DNA of 38,436 nt, taken from Mycobacterium attenuatum (GTDB lineage: Bacteria > Actinomycetota > Actinomycetes > Mycobacteriales > Mycobacteriaceae). The stretch covers positions 1 to 38,436 of the forward strand of contig NZ_UPHT01000066.1 in the NCBI RefSeq assembly GCF_900566085.1, given 5' to 3'. Under the pieces are notes generated by a model. The model saw only the letters and a list, made by a program, of their open reading frames with translations, made no database searches and had not been told where the DNA came from. Below are positions 1 to 9,583 of this stretch, piece after piece (the first letter of the stretch is position 1; every line of letters begins with the position of its first letter). The position numbers and the translations under genes are program-made.

Positions 1-131
1 CCGTAACCCGGCGGCGGTGCAGGAGTGGTCCCATAGCCCGGCGGCGGGGGCGGCGGCGGGTAGCCCGAGGTGGAATGATCGCCGCCCTGGGGGTCGGCCG
101 GATTGCCTGGGTGTTCTGGCGGCTGGCTCAT
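1..131 (-). CDS. Pro/Gly-rich membrane protein, N-terminal fragment (Rv2560-like)
   Basis: This is the first 43 codons of a minus-strand gene that runs off the left edge. The ATG is at 131-129 and the product begins MSQPPEHPGNPADPQGG, followed by proline and glycine-rich repeats of the PPPPPPGYG type. The opening residues and the divergent position next to rarA match the M. tuberculosis Rv2560 family of proline/glycine-rich transmembrane proteins as I remember it. Only the low-complexity cytoplasmic head is visible, so the membrane part and function cannot be judged. The 176 bases between this start and rarA hold no gene that I can support and presumably carry both divergent promoters. Confidence 0.75.
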   Translation of the reverse strand, partial: MSQPPEHPGNPADPQGGDHSTSGYPPPPPPPGYGTTPAPPPGY

Positions 132-307
132 CGCTGTCCTAAGTGGCTGGTCGGTCGCTCTCGCCTGGCATGCGCGTGGAATTAGCAAACCGGAACTTAG
201 CAAATGTGGCCCGGAGGCGCGCGGGTTGGTGGTGCTCCTTTTTCGGGTGCCGACCCGCTGCGCGCGACGCCTCGTCCCCATCGCGGTGCGCGTGGTATGT
301 CTGAAGC

Positions 308-1648
308 GTGTCCGACGGTCTGTTCGACCTGCCCGGCGCATCGCCGCCCGGCGATCATGGTCTGGACGCTTCGGCCGGCGCACCGCTAGCGGTGCGGATG
401 CGTCCGGCATCGCTCGATGAAGTGGTCGGGCAGGACCACCTGCTGGCGGCGGGTTCGCCGCTGCGCCGCCTGGTCGAGGGTTCGGGTGTCGCGTCGGCCA
501 TCCTTTACGGGCCGCCGGGCAGCGGCAAGACGACACTGGCGGCACTGATTTCGCGGGCCACCGGACGCCGGTTCGAAGCGCTGTCGGCATTGTCGGCCGG
601 TGTCAAGGAAGTTCGGGCCGTCATCGAGGAGGCCCGGCGGGGGCTTCTTGCCGGTCGGCAGACGGTGCTGTTCATCGACGAGGTGCACCGGTTCTCCAAG
701 ACGCAACAGGACGCGCTGCTGTCGGCGGTGGAGAACCGGGTCGTGTTGTTGGTGGCCGCGACCACGGAGAACCCGTCGTTTTCCGTGGTGGCGCCACTGT
801 TGTCGCGGTCGCTGATTCTGCAGCTGCGTCCGCTCACGGCCGACGACATCCGGACCGTGGTGGCGCGCGCGATAGAGGATTCCCGCGGACTCGGCGGGCG
901 TGTCGATGTGACACCCGAGGCCGTCGACCTGCTGGTGCAGTTGGCCGCCGGGGATGCACGCCGTGCGCTGACCGCGCTGGAGGTGGCGGCCGAGGCCACC
1001 GAGCAGGTCGGCGTCGAGGCGATCGAGCAATCCTTGGACCGGGCCGCGGTCCGCTACGACCGCGACGGCGACCAGCATTACGACGTCGTCAGTGCCTTCA
1101 TCAAGTCGGTACGCGGTTCCGACGTCGACGCCGCACTGCACTATCTGGCCCGCATGCTGGTCGCCGGTGAGGACCCGCGGTTCATTGCGCGGCGGCTGAT
1201 GATCCTGGCCAGCGAGGACATCGGCATGGCTGACCCGACCGCGCTGCAGACGGCGGTCGCCGCCGCCCAGACCGTGGCGCTGATCGGTATGCCCGAGGCC
1301 CAGCTGACGTTGGCCCACGCCACGATTCATCTGGCCACTGCACCGAAATCCAACGCGGTCACCACGGCTCTGGCCGCGGCGATGGCCGATATCAAGGCGG
1401 GTCGGGCCGGATCGGTCCCGGCCCATCTGCGCGACGGGCATTACTCGGGTGCCGCGGCGCTGGGCAACGCGCAGGGCTACAAGTACTCTCACGATGACCC
1501 GGATGGTGTTGTGGCCCAACAATATCCGCCGGACGAGCTGGCGGGCGTGAACTACTATCGGCCCACCAGTCGCGGCGGCGAGCGAGACATGGCCGGCCGG
1601 CTGGACCGGCTCCGGGCGATCATCCGCGGGAAGAGGGGACGGGCGTGA
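308..1648 (+). CDS. rarA: replication-associated recombination protein RarA (MgsA), AAA+ ATPase
   Basis: The 446-residue product is a AAA+ ATPase of the RarA/MgsA/WRNIP1 family, which acts at stalled replication forks. Walker A (GPPGSGKTT) is at residues 68-76, Walker B (LFIDEVHRF) with D124 and E125, and the sensor 1 region (ATTENPSF) near 151-158. The second half carries the family's oligomerisation region, including the typical stretches [16 protein letters not shown] and EDIGMADP. The length is normal for the family. The GTG start at 308 gives the product [10 protein letters not shown], matching the usual short N terminus. The stop overlaps the next GTG by 4 bases, so the two genes are probably translationally coupled. 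Known of the family: it interacts with clamp and SSB-coated DNA; nothing unusual is seen here. Confidence 0.95.
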   Translation: MSDGLFDLPGASPPGDHGLDASAGAPLAVRMRPASLDEVVGQDHLLAAGSPLRRLVEGSGVASAILYGPPGSGKTTLAALISRATGRRFEALSALSAGVKEVRAVIEEARRGLLAGRQTVLFIDEVHRFSKTQQDALLSAVENRVVLLVAATTENPSFSVVAPLLSRSLILQLRPLTADDIRTVVARAIEDSRGLGGRVDVTPEAVDLLVQLAAGDARRALTALEVAAEATEQVGVEAIEQSLDRAAVRYDRDGDQHYDVVSAFIKSVRGSDVDAALHYLARMLVAGEDPRFIARRLMILASEDIGMADPTALQTAVAAAQTVALIGMPEAQLTLAHATIHLATAPKSNAVTTALAAAMADIKAGRAGSVPAHLRDGHYSGAAALGNAQGYKYSHDDPDGVVAQQYPPDELAGVNYYRPTSRGGERDMAGRLDRLRAIIRGKRGRA

Positions 1649-1980
1649 GAACCTTCACCGACGACAAGATGCGGGAGTTGCTGCTCAACGCCAGGCCCTA
1701 CAGCGTCGTGATCCTCAAGCGAGGGCCGAGGTTCGCTGACGAGGCGGCACCGGCCATTGTCTGGGAGCATGGGCGCCGCAACTTCGGACTGCGCGACGAC
1801 GGCGTGCTCGCGGTGGTCCTGCCGATCGCCGACGGGTCCGACGTCTGCGGCATCGGGGTGTTCGCAGCGACGGTTGACGACACCACGGTGATCATGAATG
1901 ACGACCCGGGTGTTGCCGCGGGAATATTCACCTACCAGGTGCACCCGTGCCGAGGGTTTCCGGGCGACGCCCTGCCCTGA
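1645..1980 (+). CDS. small conserved protein, YciI-like
   Basis: This 111-residue soluble protein starts at a GTG that overlaps the rarA stop codon (GTGA), so it is probably cotranscribed and coupled with rarA. Features include an N-terminal [10 protein letters not shown] strand, a central [22 protein letters not shown] stretch and a C-terminal [16 protein letters not shown] segment. That pattern resembles the YciI-like/dimeric alpha-beta barrel family, in which a strand, a loop with a conserved His and a bulky C-terminal strand build a small barrel. No catalytic assignment is possible. There is no signal peptide or membrane segment. The family call is by pattern only and is moderately secure; the gene itself is well supported by overlap and coding bias. 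Confidence 0.7.
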   Translation: MRTFTDDKMRELLLNARPYSVVILKRGPRFADEAAPAIVWEHGRRNFGLRDDGVLAVVLPIADGSDVCGIGVFAATVDDTTVIMNDDPGVAAGIFTYQVHPCRGFPGDALP

Positions 1981-2050
1981 CGGAGCGGCTGGGGCCTCCG
2001 CGAGTGCGGTGCTGATCATTCGCGGTCGTACCCTACGGTTTTACCGGCGC

Positions 2051-2170
2051 CGAGTGTGCGTTGCGTGCGTCGAGTGTGCCCCCAGGGTTTCCAGTGGGTA
2101 GCGACGGCGGCCGGTGGGCCGTTTGTTCGCCGTCGGTACACGCTCGAGGCCGTCGGTGCACGCTCGACGC
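2051..2170. repeat. repeat cluster in a convergent intergenic gap
   Basis: The 212-bp gap between two convergent genes carries the 9-mer CGAGTGTGC twice in the plus strand (2051-2059 and 2071-2079). It also has a 20-bp tandem duplication (2131-2150 and 2151-2170, two mismatches) whose minus strand reads CGAGCGTG motifs. The plus-strand and minus-strand motifs face each other, so the block could fold as a bidirectional terminator, but no clean stem with a U tract is visible. The role is an inference. Confidence 0.4.
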
Positions 2171-2192
2171 CGAGCACCGCGATCGTCGGCGG

Positions 2193-2816
2193 CTAGACCA
2201 GCTCAGGTACCCGCAAGTGGGCGATCGCCAGCTCGAACTCGGCGACATCGAGCACCTCGGCCCCCAATTCGCGGACCCGCCTGCTACGCAATTCGGTGGC
2301 CTGGTCGCGGTTGCGGGCCATCGCGTCCATGGTGTCGAACGTGGTGCACGACACCGCGCGCCGGCACGCGGGGTGGTCAACCATCAGACTGGCACTGCAG
2401 AACCCGTCCAGACCCTCCATCTCGGGCAATACGTGCATCCCGTAGAAGTCCAGCGACCGCTCGATCTGATCCGGCACCACCTTGAGCCAGGTGGCCCGTA
2501 CACACGCCCCGGGATGCGAGCGGTGGTCGCGATGCAGCATCGCGATATTCCATTCCTCGACCCGCGCATTGCCGGAGAACATCATCGCAGCCCGGTCCCG
2601 GACGGGAGCTACCCGTTCGGCGCTGGCGCGCATGGCCTCCAAGGTCTCCCACGCGCTGGTTGCGATGCAGGTGCCGGATTGCCGGTCCACCAGCAGCGAC
2701 AGCCCGACATATCCATTGATGGCCTGCAAAGCGGGCATCACGACATCGCGAACATGCGCGATACCAATGTCGACCGACAAGGGTTGCGCCTGGATGGTGG
2801 TAGAGCGTGCGTACAC
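2193..2816 (-). CDS. conserved mycobacterial protein, Rv2557/Rv2558 family
   Basis: The 207-residue product opens [16 protein letters not shown] and ends HLRVPELV, both near-identical to the M. tuberculosis Rv2557/Rv2558 paralogs as I recall them. It has two related halves, each with a [S/L]LxVDxxxCxxxxxxxxETLEAM-like segment. This suggests a duplicated ferredoxin-like alpha-beta barrel such as that of antibiotic-biosynthesis monooxygenase-like proteins; that fold call is an inference. The GTG start at 2816-2814 is preceded on its own strand by a strong AGGAGG Shine-Dalgarno sequence, which fixes the start. No signal peptide or membrane helix is seen. It is divergent from the YjbQ-family gene across 178 bases. 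Only one copy is present here, against two tandem paralogs in M. tuberculosis. Function unknown. Confidence 0.8.
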   Translation of the reverse strand: MYARSTTIQAQPLSVDIGIAHVRDVVMPALQAINGYVGLSLLVDRQSGTCIATSAWETLEAMRASAERVAPVRDRAAMMFSGNARVEEWNIAMLHRDHRSHPGACVRATWLKVVPDQIERSLDFYGMHVLPEMEGLDGFCSASLMVDHPACRRAVSCTTFDTMDAMARNRDQATELRSRRVRELGAEVLDVAEFELAIAHLRVPELV

Positions 2817-2911
2817 GATCGGCCCCTCCTATGTCGGGGCGGCGCCCCGGTGGCGCCACCGGTCTCACCGAATACCTTCCTCCTACCAAACAGCCGTGGC
2901 AATAAGTTATT

Positions 2912-2932
2912 GGGGCGCTCCGGGAGCGCCCC
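2912..2932. promoter_or_regulatory. perfect 9-bp stem-loop in a divergent intergenic region
   Basis: GGGGCGCTC at 2912-2920 and GAGCGCCCC at 2924-2932 form a perfect inverted repeat around a 3-base loop (CGG). It sits between the divergent starts at 2816 and 2995. There is no U tract and no upstream gene pointing into it, so a terminator is unlikely. An operator, or a hairpin in the leader of one of the two mRNAs, is the more natural reading, but this is an inference. Confidence 0.45.
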
Positions 2933-2994
2933 GGGAACTAAGGGCGGTAGCGGATCGCCAGGCAGCGAAATCGGTCCCGGTAGGCTGATTACCA

Positions 2995-3396
2995 ATGGAT
3001 ACCGATGTGCTCGACGTTGACACCGCGCGTCGCCGCATTGTCGATCTCACCGATGCGGTCCGCGGCTTCTGTGCGTCGCGCGGCGACGGGCTGTGCAACG
3101 TGTTCGTCCCGCATGCGACGGCCGGGGTGGCGATCATCGAGACCGGCGCGGGTTCCGACCGTGACCTGGTCGACGCTCTGGAAAGACTGCTGCCGCGCGA
3201 CGACCGCTATCGGCACGCGCATGGCTCTCCGGGCCACGGCGCCGACCACGTGCTCCCGGCCCTGGTCGCCCCGTCGGTGACAGTGCCGGTCGCGGGCGGC
3301 GAGCCGCTGCTGGGTACCTGGCAAAGCGTCGTTCTGGTCGACCTGAACCGGGACAATCCGCGGCGCTCGGTGCGTTTGAGCTTTGTGGAAGGCTGA
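2995..3396 (+). CDS. YjbQ/UPF0047 family protein (Rv2556c-like)
   Basis: The 133-residue product belongs to the YjbQ (UPF0047) family of small trimeric beta-sandwich proteins. Family marks are VFVPHATAGVAIIETG near residues 37-52, the histidine-rich YRHAHGSPGHGADHVLPAL segment near 72-90, and the C-terminal GTWQSVVLVDLN near 107-118. The clustered histidines are thought to bind metal. Weak thiamin phosphate synthase activity has been reported for some members, but the physiological role is not established. Length is typical. The ATG at 2995 follows the divergent intergenic hairpin. The 93 bases between its stop and alaS hold no gene. Confidence 0.85.
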   Translation: MDTDVLDVDTARRRIVDLTDAVRGFCASRGDGLCNVFVPHATAGVAIIETGAGSDRDLVDALERLLPRDDRYRHAHGSPGHGADHVLPALVAPSVTVPVAGGEPLLGTWQSVVLVDLNRDNPRRSVRLSFVEG

Positions 3397-3489
3397 GCGG
3401 GCAGAAAAGCGCTTATTGGACAGCCTTCTCATAGGCCGGCGAATAGGCTGGCCATCAACCCCACCGAGAATCTTAGGGAAGCGACGACA

Positions 3490-6195
3490 GTGCAGACACA
3501 CGAGATCAGGAAACGGTTCCTCGATCATTTCGTGAAGGCCGGTCACACCGAGGTGCCCAGCGCATCGGTGATCCTCGACGACCCCAATCTGTTGTTCGTC
3601 AACGCCGGCATGGTGCAATTCGTGCCGTACTTCCTGGGGCAGCGCACGCCGCCCTATGCGACGGCCACCAGCATTCAGAAGTGCATCCGCACCCCCGACA
3701 TCGACGAGGTGGGCATCACCACCCGGCACAACACGTTTTTCCAGATGGCCGGCAATTTCTCGTTCGGTGACTACTTCAAGCGCGGGGCGATCGAACTGGC
3801 CTGGTCGCTGCTGACCAATAACATCGGCGCTGGCGGCTACGGGCTGGACCCGGAAAGGCTCTGGGCCACAGTCTATCTCGACGACGACGAGGCCGCCGGC
3901 CTGTGGCAGGACGTCGCCGGCCTGCCGTCGGAGCGGATCCAGCGCCGCGGCATGGCCGACAACTACTGGTCCATGGGCATCCCCGGGCCGTGCGGGCCCT
4001 CATCGGAGATCTACTACGACCGCGGCCCCGATTACGGCCCGGAAGGCGGCCCCGTCGTCAACGAAGACCGTTACCTCGAGGTGTGGAACCTGGTCTTCAT
4101 GCAGAACGAGCGCGGCGAGGGAACCACCAAGGAGGACTACGAGATCCTGGGTCCGCTGCCCCGCAAGAACATCGACACCGGCATGGGGGTCGAGCGGGTC
4201 GCGCTGGTGTTGCAAGACGTGCACAACGTCTACGAGACCGACCTGCTGCGGCCGGTCATCGATGCCGTCGCCGCGCGCGCTTCCCGTCGGTACGACGCCG
4301 GACATCACGCCGACGACGTGCGGTACCGCATCATCGCCGACCACAGCCGTACCGCGGCGATCCTGATCGGCGACGGCGTGAGCCCCGGCAACGACGGCCG
4401 CGGATACGTGTTGCGCCGGCTGCTGCGCCGCGTCATCCGGTCGGCCAAGCTGCTCAACATCGACAGCCCGATCGTCGGCGACCTGATGGCCACCGTGCGC
4501 GACGCGATGGGCCCGTCCTATCCCGAGCTGGTCAACGACTTCGACCGGATCAATCGCATAGCGGTCGCCGAGGAGACGGCGTTCAACCGCACCCTGGCCT
4601 CGGGCTCCAGATTGTTCGACGAAGTCGCCGGCACCACCAAAGCCAAGGGCGCCAGTGTGGTTTCCGGTTCGGACGCCTTCACCCTGCACGACACCTACGG
4701 CTTCCCGATCGAGCTCACCTTGGAGATGGCAGCCGAATCCGGGCTCCGAGTCGACGAGACCGGCTTTCGCGAACTGATGGCAGAACAGCGCCGCCGCGCC
4801 AAAGCCGACGCCGCCGCGCGCAAACACGCCCATGCCGACCTGACCGCCTACCGCGAACTCGTCGATGCCGCGCCCACCGAATTCACCGGATTCGACGAGC
4901 TGGCATCGGAAGCACGAATCCTGGGCATCTTCGTCGACGGCAAACGGGTTCCGGTGGTGGCCCACGGCTCGCAAGGACACACGGCCAACGCCGATCGGGT
5001 GGAGCTGGTGTTGGACCGCACCCCGCTGTACGCCGAGTCGGGCGGGCAGATCGCCGACGAGGGAACCATCAGCGGAACCGGATCCGGCGGCAGCGCCAAA
5101 GCGGCCGTCACCGATGTGCAGAAAATCGCCAAAACCCTTTGGGTGCACCGGGTCAACGTCGAGTCCGGAGAATTCGTCGAGGGCGACACCGTCATCGCCG
5201 CGGTGGACCCGGGCTGGCGCCGGGGCGCCACGCAAGGTCACTCGGGCACCCACATGGTGCATGCCGCGCTGCGGCAAGTATTGGGGCCCAACGCGGTTCA
5301 GGCCGGTTCGCTGAACCGCCCGGGCTATCTGCGGTTCGACTTCAACTGGCAGGGGCCGCTCACCGAAGCCCAGCGCACCCAGATTGAAGAGGTGACCAAC
5401 CAAGCGGTGCAGGCCGATTTCGAAGTGCACACCTTCACCGAGCCGCTCGAAAAGGCCAAGGCGATGGGCGCGATGGCGCTCTTCGGCGAAAGCTACCCCG
5501 AGGAAGTCCGGGTCGTGGAAATCGGTGGGCCGTTCTCGCTGGAGCTGTGCGGGGGCACCCACGTCGAGAACTCGGCGCAGATCGGGCCGGTGACCATCCT
5601 GGGCGAATCGTCGATCGGCTCCGGGGTCCGCCGGGTGGAGGCCTACGTGGGGCTGGATTCCTTCCGGCACCTGGCCAAGGAGCGCGCCCTGATGGCCGGG
5701 CTTGCTTCGTCGCTGAAGGTGCCCTCCGACGAGGTCCCCGCGCGGGTGGCCAGCCTGGTGGAGCGGCTCAAGGCGGCCGAGAAGGAGCTGGAGCGCGCCC
5801 GGCTGGCGAATGCGCGGGCCGCCGCGGTGAACGCGGCCGCCGGCGCCGAGCGCATCGGTAACGTCCGGGTGGTGGCACAGCGTATGTCGGGCGGCATCAC
5901 ATCGGCCGATTTGCGTTCGCTGGTAGGCGATATCCGCGGCAGGCTGGGTAGCGATCCGGCGGTGATCGCGCTGATCGCCGAAGGCGAGAACGACAGCGTG
6001 CCGTACGCCGTCGCCGCCAACCCGGCCGCGCAGGACCTGGGGATCCGCGCCAACGACCTGATCAAGCAGCTGGCCGCGGCAGTTGACGGCCGCGGCGGGG
6101 GCAAGCCCGATCTGGCCCAGGGTTCGGGAAAAATGCCCGCCGGCATCGATGCCGCGCTCGACGCGGTCCGCGCCGCGATAGCGCGGGTCGGTTGA
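3490..6195 (+). CDS. alaS: alanyl-tRNA synthetase
   Basis: AlaS charges tRNA-Ala in the cytoplasm. The 901 residues contain the class II catalytic core at the N terminus ([15 protein letters not shown] and [10 protein letters not shown]), the tRNA recognition region, the editing domain and a C-terminal coiled-coil/oligomerisation part. The editing site zinc ligands are visible as HSGTH (H584, H588) and CGGTH (C687, H691), so mischarged Ser- or Gly-tRNA editing should be intact. Length equals the mycobacterial norm. The GTG start at 3490 has a GGGAAG sequence upstream. The stop TGA is followed without a gap by the ruvX GTG, marking an operon alaS-ruvX-mltG-aroE. Confidence 0.97.
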   Translation: MQTHEIRKRFLDHFVKAGHTEVPSASVILDDPNLLFVNAGMVQFVPYFLGQRTPPYATATSIQKCIRTPDIDEVGITTRHNTFFQMAGNFSFGDYFKRGAIELAWSLLTNNIGAGGYGLDPERLWATVYLDDDEAAGLWQDVAGLPSERIQRRGMADNYWSMGIPGPCGPSSEIYYDRGPDYGPEGGPVVNEDRYLEVWNLVFMQNERGEGTTKEDYEILGPLPRKNIDTGMGVERVALVLQDVHNVYETDLLRPVIDAVAARASRRYDAGHHADDVRYRIIADHSRTAAILIGDGVSPGNDGRGYVLRRLLRRVIRSAKLLNIDSPIVGDLMATVRDAMGPSYPELVNDFDRINRIAVAEETAFNRTLASGSRLFDEVAGTTKAKGASVVSGSDAFTLHDTYGFPIELTLEMAAESGLRVDETGFRELMAEQRRRAKADAAARKHAHADLTAYRELVDAAPTEFTGFDELASEARILGIFVDGKRVPVVAHGSQGHTANADRVELVLDRTPLYAESGGQIADEGTISGTGSGGSAKAAVTDVQKIAKTLWVHRVNVESGEFVEGDTVIAAVDPGWRRGATQGHSGTHMVHAALRQVLGPNAVQAGSLNRPGYLRFDFNWQGPLTEAQRTQIEEVTNQAVQADFEVHTFTEPLEKAKAMGAMALFGESYPEEVRVVEIGGPFSLELCGGTHVENSAQIGPVTILGESSIGSGVRRVEAYVGLDSFRHLAKERALMAGLASSLKVPSDEVPARVASLVERLKAAEKELERARLANARAAAVNAAAGAERIGNVRVVAQRMSGGITSADLRSLVGDIRGRLGSDPAVIALIAEGENDSVPYAVAANPAAQDLGIRANDLIKQLAAAVDGRGGGKPDLAQGSGKMPAGIDAALDAVRAAIARVG

Positions 6196-6708
6196 GTGAG
6201 CGCCCCCCTTCAACGCCAGCCCGCCCGGCCCGGCGACTCAGACCCCGGACCGGGACGACGCCTCGGCATTGATGTGGGAAGCGTGCGGATCGGCGTGGCG
6301 TGCAGCGACCCCGACGGCATCCTGGCCACTCCCGTGGAAACGGTGCGCCGCGACCGCTCCGGCAAGCATCTGCGCCGGCTGGTCGCGCTGGCCGCCGAAC
6401 TGCAGGCCGTCGAGGTGGTGGTCGGACTGCCGCGCACGCTGGCCGACCGCATCGGCCCCGCGGCCCAGGACGCGATTGACGTGGCCGACGCGCTGGCGCA
6501 GCGCGTTGCCCCGACACCGGTACGGCTCGCCGACGAGCGGCTGACCACGGTCAGCGCGCAGCGCTCACTGCGCCAGGCGGGCATCCGGGCCAAAGACCAA
6601 CGTGCGGTGATCGACCAGGCCGCCGCGGTGGCCATCCTGCAGGCGTGGCTGGATCAGCGCCGCAGTGCAGCGCCCGGACCGGTAACCGGGAACGTGGCCG
6701 ATGGCTGA
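6196..6708 (+). CDS. ruvX: Holliday junction resolvase-like protein RuvX (YqgF)
   Basis: The 170-residue protein has the RNase H-like fold signature of the YqgF/RuvX family: [10 protein letters not shown] with the catalytic aspartate D26, a central VVVGLPRTL strand, and [10 protein letters not shown] plus [12 protein letters not shown] near the C terminus for the remaining acidic residues. Family roles are Holliday junction resolution and 16S rRNA 5' maturation. C36, close to the active site, corresponds to the cysteine position implicated in redox-linked dimerisation of mycobacterial RuvX. The GTG start directly abuts the alaS stop codon. The 3' end overlaps the mltG start by 8 bases, so the three genes are coupled. 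Confidence 0.93.
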   Translation: MSAPLQRQPARPGDSDPGPGRRLGIDVGSVRIGVACSDPDGILATPVETVRRDRSGKHLRRLVALAAELQAVEVVVGLPRTLADRIGPAAQDAIDVADALAQRVAPTPVRLADERLTTVSAQRSLRQAGIRAKDQRAVIDQAAAVAILQAWLDQRRSAAPGPVTGNVADG

Positions 6709-7948
6709 GGATGTCGACCGTCAGCGAGCCGAGCCGGTGGCGGTCGGGCCGCACCGACACCGGATGAGCAGAGCGGACCGGCGCAAGCGCAGCCAGAGCC
6801 GCAGAAGACGGCGGCGCATCCTGGGCGGATTGGCCTTCACCGTGCTGGTCGCGGTCGTGGCGACGGCAGTCGTCTTCGGCGGGAAGCTCTGGCGCCTGAT
6901 GCTGGGCGCCGGTAACGACTACACCGGCACCGGCAAGCACGACCTCGTGATTCAGATCGAGGCGGGCGACTCGACCACGGCGGTCGGCGAGACGCTGTAC
7001 AAACACGGCGTGGTGAAAACGGTTCGCGCCTTCGTCGACGCCGCACACGGCAACGAGGCGATCTCGTCGATTCAGCCCGGCTTCTACCGGATGCGCACCG
7101 AGATTCCGGCGGCCAATGCGGTTGCCCGGCTAGCCGACCCGAAAAGCCGAGTGGGCAGGCTGGTCATCCCGGAAGGACGCCAGCTCGACGACACCACGGA
7201 CATGAAGACCAACGTGGTGACCCCCGGGATCCTCACGTTGATCTCGCGGGCGACGTGCGTGGATCTTGATGGCGACAAACACTGCGTTCCGGTGGCCGAC
7301 CTGCGCACCGCAGCGAGCAAGAACACGCCGGCGATGCTGTCGGTGCCGCCCTGGGCGGTCGAGCCGGTGGTCGAGCTCGGCGACGACCATCGCCGCATTG
7401 AGGGGCTCATCGCCCCGGGTACCTTCAATGTCGACCCGTCGGCCTCGGCCGGCGCCATTTTGTCATCGCTGGTCGGCGCGGGCGCCGTGGAGTACGCCAA
7501 AGCGGGTTTGGTGGATACCGCCACGTCGCTGGGCCTGTCGCCGTACGACATCCTCGTGGTGGCTTCGCTGGTGCAGCAGGAAGCCAACGTTCAGGATTTC
7601 CCGAAGGTGGCGCAGGTCATCTACAACCGCCTGCACGAACACCGCACGCTGGAGTTCGACTCCACCGTGAACTACCCGCTGGACCGGCGTGAAGTGGCTA
7701 CCAGTGACGCCGACCGCGCCCTGCGAACACCGTGGAACACCTACATGGCCGAAGGACTGCCGGCGACGGCGATCTGCTCGCCCGGGGTGGACGCGCTGCA
7801 CGCGGCCGAACATCCCGCGCCCGGCGACTGGCTGTACTTCGTCACCATCGACTCGCAGGGCACCACCCTGTTCACCCGGGATTATCAGCAGCATCTGGCC
7901 AACATCGAGCTGGCAAAACACAACGGTGTCCTCGACAGCACCCGCTAG
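6701..7948 (+). CDS. mltG: endolytic murein transglycosylase MltG (YceG)
   Basis: MltG cleaves nascent glycan strands at the membrane and helps set their length. The 415-residue product has a basic cytoplasmic head rich in Arg and Lys (residues 18-39), one transmembrane helix at about 40-60, a LysM-like region and the YceG catalytic domain. The catalytic glutamate is E294 in the QQEAN motif, followed by the family signatures VAQVIYNRL and FDSTVNY. The C terminus holds [17 protein letters not shown] and [14 protein letters not shown], both family-typical. The ATG at 6701 overlaps ruvX by 8 bases. The extended basic head is common in mycobacteria. The aroE start lies inside the last codons of this gene. 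Confidence 0.93.
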   Translation: MAEDVDRQRAEPVAVGPHRHRMSRADRRKRSQSRRRRRRILGGLAFTVLVAVVATAVVFGGKLWRLMLGAGNDYTGTGKHDLVIQIEAGDSTTAVGETLYKHGVVKTVRAFVDAAHGNEAISSIQPGFYRMRTEIPAANAVARLADPKSRVGRLVIPEGRQLDDTTDMKTNVVTPGILTLISRATCVDLDGDKHCVPVADLRTAASKNTPAMLSVPPWAVEPVVELGDDHRRIEGLIAPGTFNVDPSASAGAILSSLVGAGAVEYAKAGLVDTATSLGLSPYDILVVASLVQQEANVQDFPKVAQVIYNRLHEHRTLEFDSTVNYPLDRREVATSDADRALRTPWNTYMAEGLPATAICSPGVDALHAAEHPAPGDWLYFVTIDSQGTTLFTRDYQQHLANIELAKHNGVLDSTR

Positions 7949-8741
7949 AAAGGCCGGGGTCCTGGGGTCGCCGATCGCCCACTCCCGGTCCCCGCAGCTG
8001 CACCTGGCGGCCTACCGCGCGCTGGGCCTGCACGACTGGACCTATGAGCGCATCGAGTGCACCGCCGAGCAGTTGCCGGCCGTCGTCGTTGGGTTCGGGC
8101 CGGAGTGGGTCGGCGTATCGGTGACCATGCCGGGCAAGTTCGCCGCCCTGCGGTTCGCCGACCAGCGAACCGCCCGCGCCGAGCAGGTTGGTTCGGCCAA
8201 CACGCTGGTGCGCACGCCGCGGGGCTGGCGGGCCGACAATACCGACATCGACGGGGTGACCGGCGCTCTGGGCGCGGCATCGGGACATGCGGTGGTGCTG
8301 GGGTCCGGCGGTACCGCGCCCGCGGCCGTCGTCGGGCTGGCCCAGCTCGGGGTCACCGGCATCACCGTGGTGGCGCGCAACCCCGAGAAAGCGGCCCGAT
8401 TGGTTGGCCTGGGAACGCAGGCCGCGGTGGAAAGCCGGTTTTGCGCCCTGGACGACGCCGGCTTGGCCGACGTGATCGGCGCGGCGACGGTGCTGGTCAG
8501 CACGGTGCCCGCGGACGTGGCGGCGCGCTACGCCCAGACGTTGCAGGGTGTTCCGGTGTTGTTGGACGCCATCTACCATCCGTGGCCCACACCGCTGGCG
8601 GCTGCGGTGACACACGCCGGCGGCCAGGCGATCAGCGGGCTGCAGATGCTGCTGCATCAGGCGTTCGCTCAGGTGGAGCAGTTCACCGGGATGCCCGCGC
8701 CCCGCGAGGCGATGACTTGCGCAATGGCGGAGCTGGATTAG
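7926..8741 (+). CDS. aroE: shikimate 5-dehydrogenase
   Basis: AroE reduces 3-dehydroshikimate to shikimate with NADPH. I place the start at GTG 7926 (product [20 protein letters not shown]), giving 271 residues, close to the family norm; the open frame extends further upstream but only within mltG. The shikimate site is visible as GSPIAHSRSP (14-23), the catalytic lysine K71 in TMPGKFAAL and D107 in ADNTDIDG. The nucleotide-binding loop is LGSGGTAPAA near 125-134, and the C terminus has GLQMLLHQAFAQVEQFTG. Overlap with mltG is 23 bases. The other shikimate genes follow after the prepilin peptidase and a relic region, so aroE is near but not contiguous with aroC-K-B-Q. Confidence 0.94.
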   Translation: MSSTAPARKAGVLGSPIAHSRSPQLHLAAYRALGLHDWTYERIECTAEQLPAVVVGFGPEWVGVSVTMPGKFAALRFADQRTARAEQVGSANTLVRTPRGWRADNTDIDGVTGALGAASGHAVVLGSGGTAPAAVVGLAQLGVTGITVVARNPEKAARLVGLGTQAAVESRFCALDDAGLADVIGAATVLVSTVPADVAARYAQTLQGVPVLLDAIYHPWPTPLAAAVTHAGGQAISGLQMLLHQAFAQVEQFTGMPAPREAMTCAMAELD

Positions 8742-8752
8742 CGTGGCCGTGC

Positions 8753-9175
8753 ATGCTGGCGGGTGCGGTATTGCTGTGGATGGGGGCTCTGTGCGTCTAT
8801 GACGTGTGGCAGCGCCGGTTACCTAATGCGTTGACGCTGCCCGGGGCCGGGGTGATCCTTTGCGGCGCGCTGGCCGCGGGGCGGGGCGGGCCGGCGCTGG
8901 CCGGCGCGCTCGGGTTGGCCGGGGCGTATCTGCTGGTGCATCTGGTGGATCCGGCGGCGATGGGCGCCGGCGACGTCAAGCTGGCGATTGGCGTGGGGGC
9001 GTTGACCGGCTGCTTCGGCGTCGAGGTGTGGTTTCTGGCGGCCTTGGCGGCGCTGCTGCTCACGGCGCTTTTCGGCGTGGTTGGCCGGATTGTCGGTGGC
9101 GGGGAGGGCACCGTGCCGCACGGCCCGTCGATGTGCCTGGCCACCGTGGGCATGCTGGCCCCGGTGTGGAGGTGA
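8753..9175 (+). CDS. prepilin peptidase (type IV leader peptidase A24 family), short form
   Basis: I choose the ATG at 8753, 11 bases after the aroE stop, giving a 140-residue hydrophobic protein. It keeps the two catalytic aspartates of the A24 aspartyl protease family: D17 in [10 protein letters not shown] and D74 in GAGDVKL. About four transmembrane segments follow, including [17 protein letters not shown]. It lacks the N-terminal N-methylase domain of full PilD proteins, as do the archaeal and tad-type enzymes and the M. tuberculosis Rv2551c protein that it resembles. The substrate would be prepilin-like or Flp pilins encoded elsewhere; none is in this window. The conserved C-terminal [10 protein letters not shown] matches remembered mycobacterial orthologs. 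Confidence 0.85.
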   Translation: MLAGAVLLWMGALCVYDVWQRRLPNALTLPGAGVILCGALAAGRGGPALAGALGLAGAYLLVHLVDPAAMGAGDVKLAIGVGALTGCFGVEVWFLAALAALLLTALFGVVGRIVGGGEGTVPHGPSMCLATVGMLAPVWR

Positions 9176-9198
9176 GGTCGATCGCGCGACCGTCGCCG

Positions 9199-9478
9199 CG
9201 GTCCCGTTGAGAGTTGTTGCGCGCCAAGGGGAACACGGCCTTGTTGCACGCGCCCGTTGCCTACTCGACGGGCTCGACGTTCTCCGGCTCACCGCGGCTG
9301 TCATCCATCTCGCTGAAACATCGGCCCGGCCATGCCGCGCTCGCTCGATGCGATTCACCTGGCAGCCGCGTCGTAGGTCAAGCGGGAACTGACCGCGTTT
9401 GTGATCTATGACCACCGCATGTCGGCTGGCTTCGTGACTGCATTGGCGGGCACAGTCAGCTGGCCGCGCGTGCTGACG
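9199..9478 (+). pseudogene. degraded VapC (PIN-domain) toxin relic
   Basis: The 408-base gap between the prepilin peptidase and aroC contains a broken PIN-domain gene. One frame reads [23 protein letters not shown] up to about 9325. The +1-shifted frame resumes at 9332 with [14 protein letters not shown] and meets an in-frame TAG at 9374-9376. It then continues as [19 protein letters not shown]. The LDAIHLAAA and IYDHRM blocks are typical of the C-terminal half of VapC toxins. At least one frameshift and one stop make it nonfunctional, and no antitoxin is visible upstream. M. tuberculosis carries vapBC genes at the equivalent place, so this is probably the last trace of such a pair. The open frame after the stop runs into aroC, which explains an apparent N-terminal extension of aroC. 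Confidence 0.7.
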
Positions 9479-9583
9479 AAAACCGCCTTCGGCGCGGCAC
9501 CTGACCACGACGCGTCAGCGGGTCGCGACGTAGGACTCAAGCCGGTCAGCGAGCCCAAAGCGTGCACATGGGAAGATGTTCGG

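Noticed and set aside
2051..2170. Convergent repeat cluster as a small CRISPR or mobile element
   Set aside because: Copies are only 9-20 bp, there is no regular spacing, and no flanking direct repeats or transposase are present.
3397..3489. Possible T-box or other riboswitch leader before alaS
   Set aside because: The gap is only 93 bases, with no T-box motif or antiterminator pairing visible; only an imperfect GGCC-rich inverted repeat is present.
4000..6213. A 737-codon open frame on the minus strand opposite alaS
   Set aside because: It is fully antisense to a clear alaS gene, has no recognisable domain and reflects third-position GC bias. The long antisense frame across rarA (386-1522) is rejected for the same reason.
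9401..9583. N-terminal extension of chorismate synthase of 61 codons
   Set aside because: The extra residues resemble the C terminus of a VapC toxin, and the conserved AroC start is [12 protein letters not shown] at 9584.
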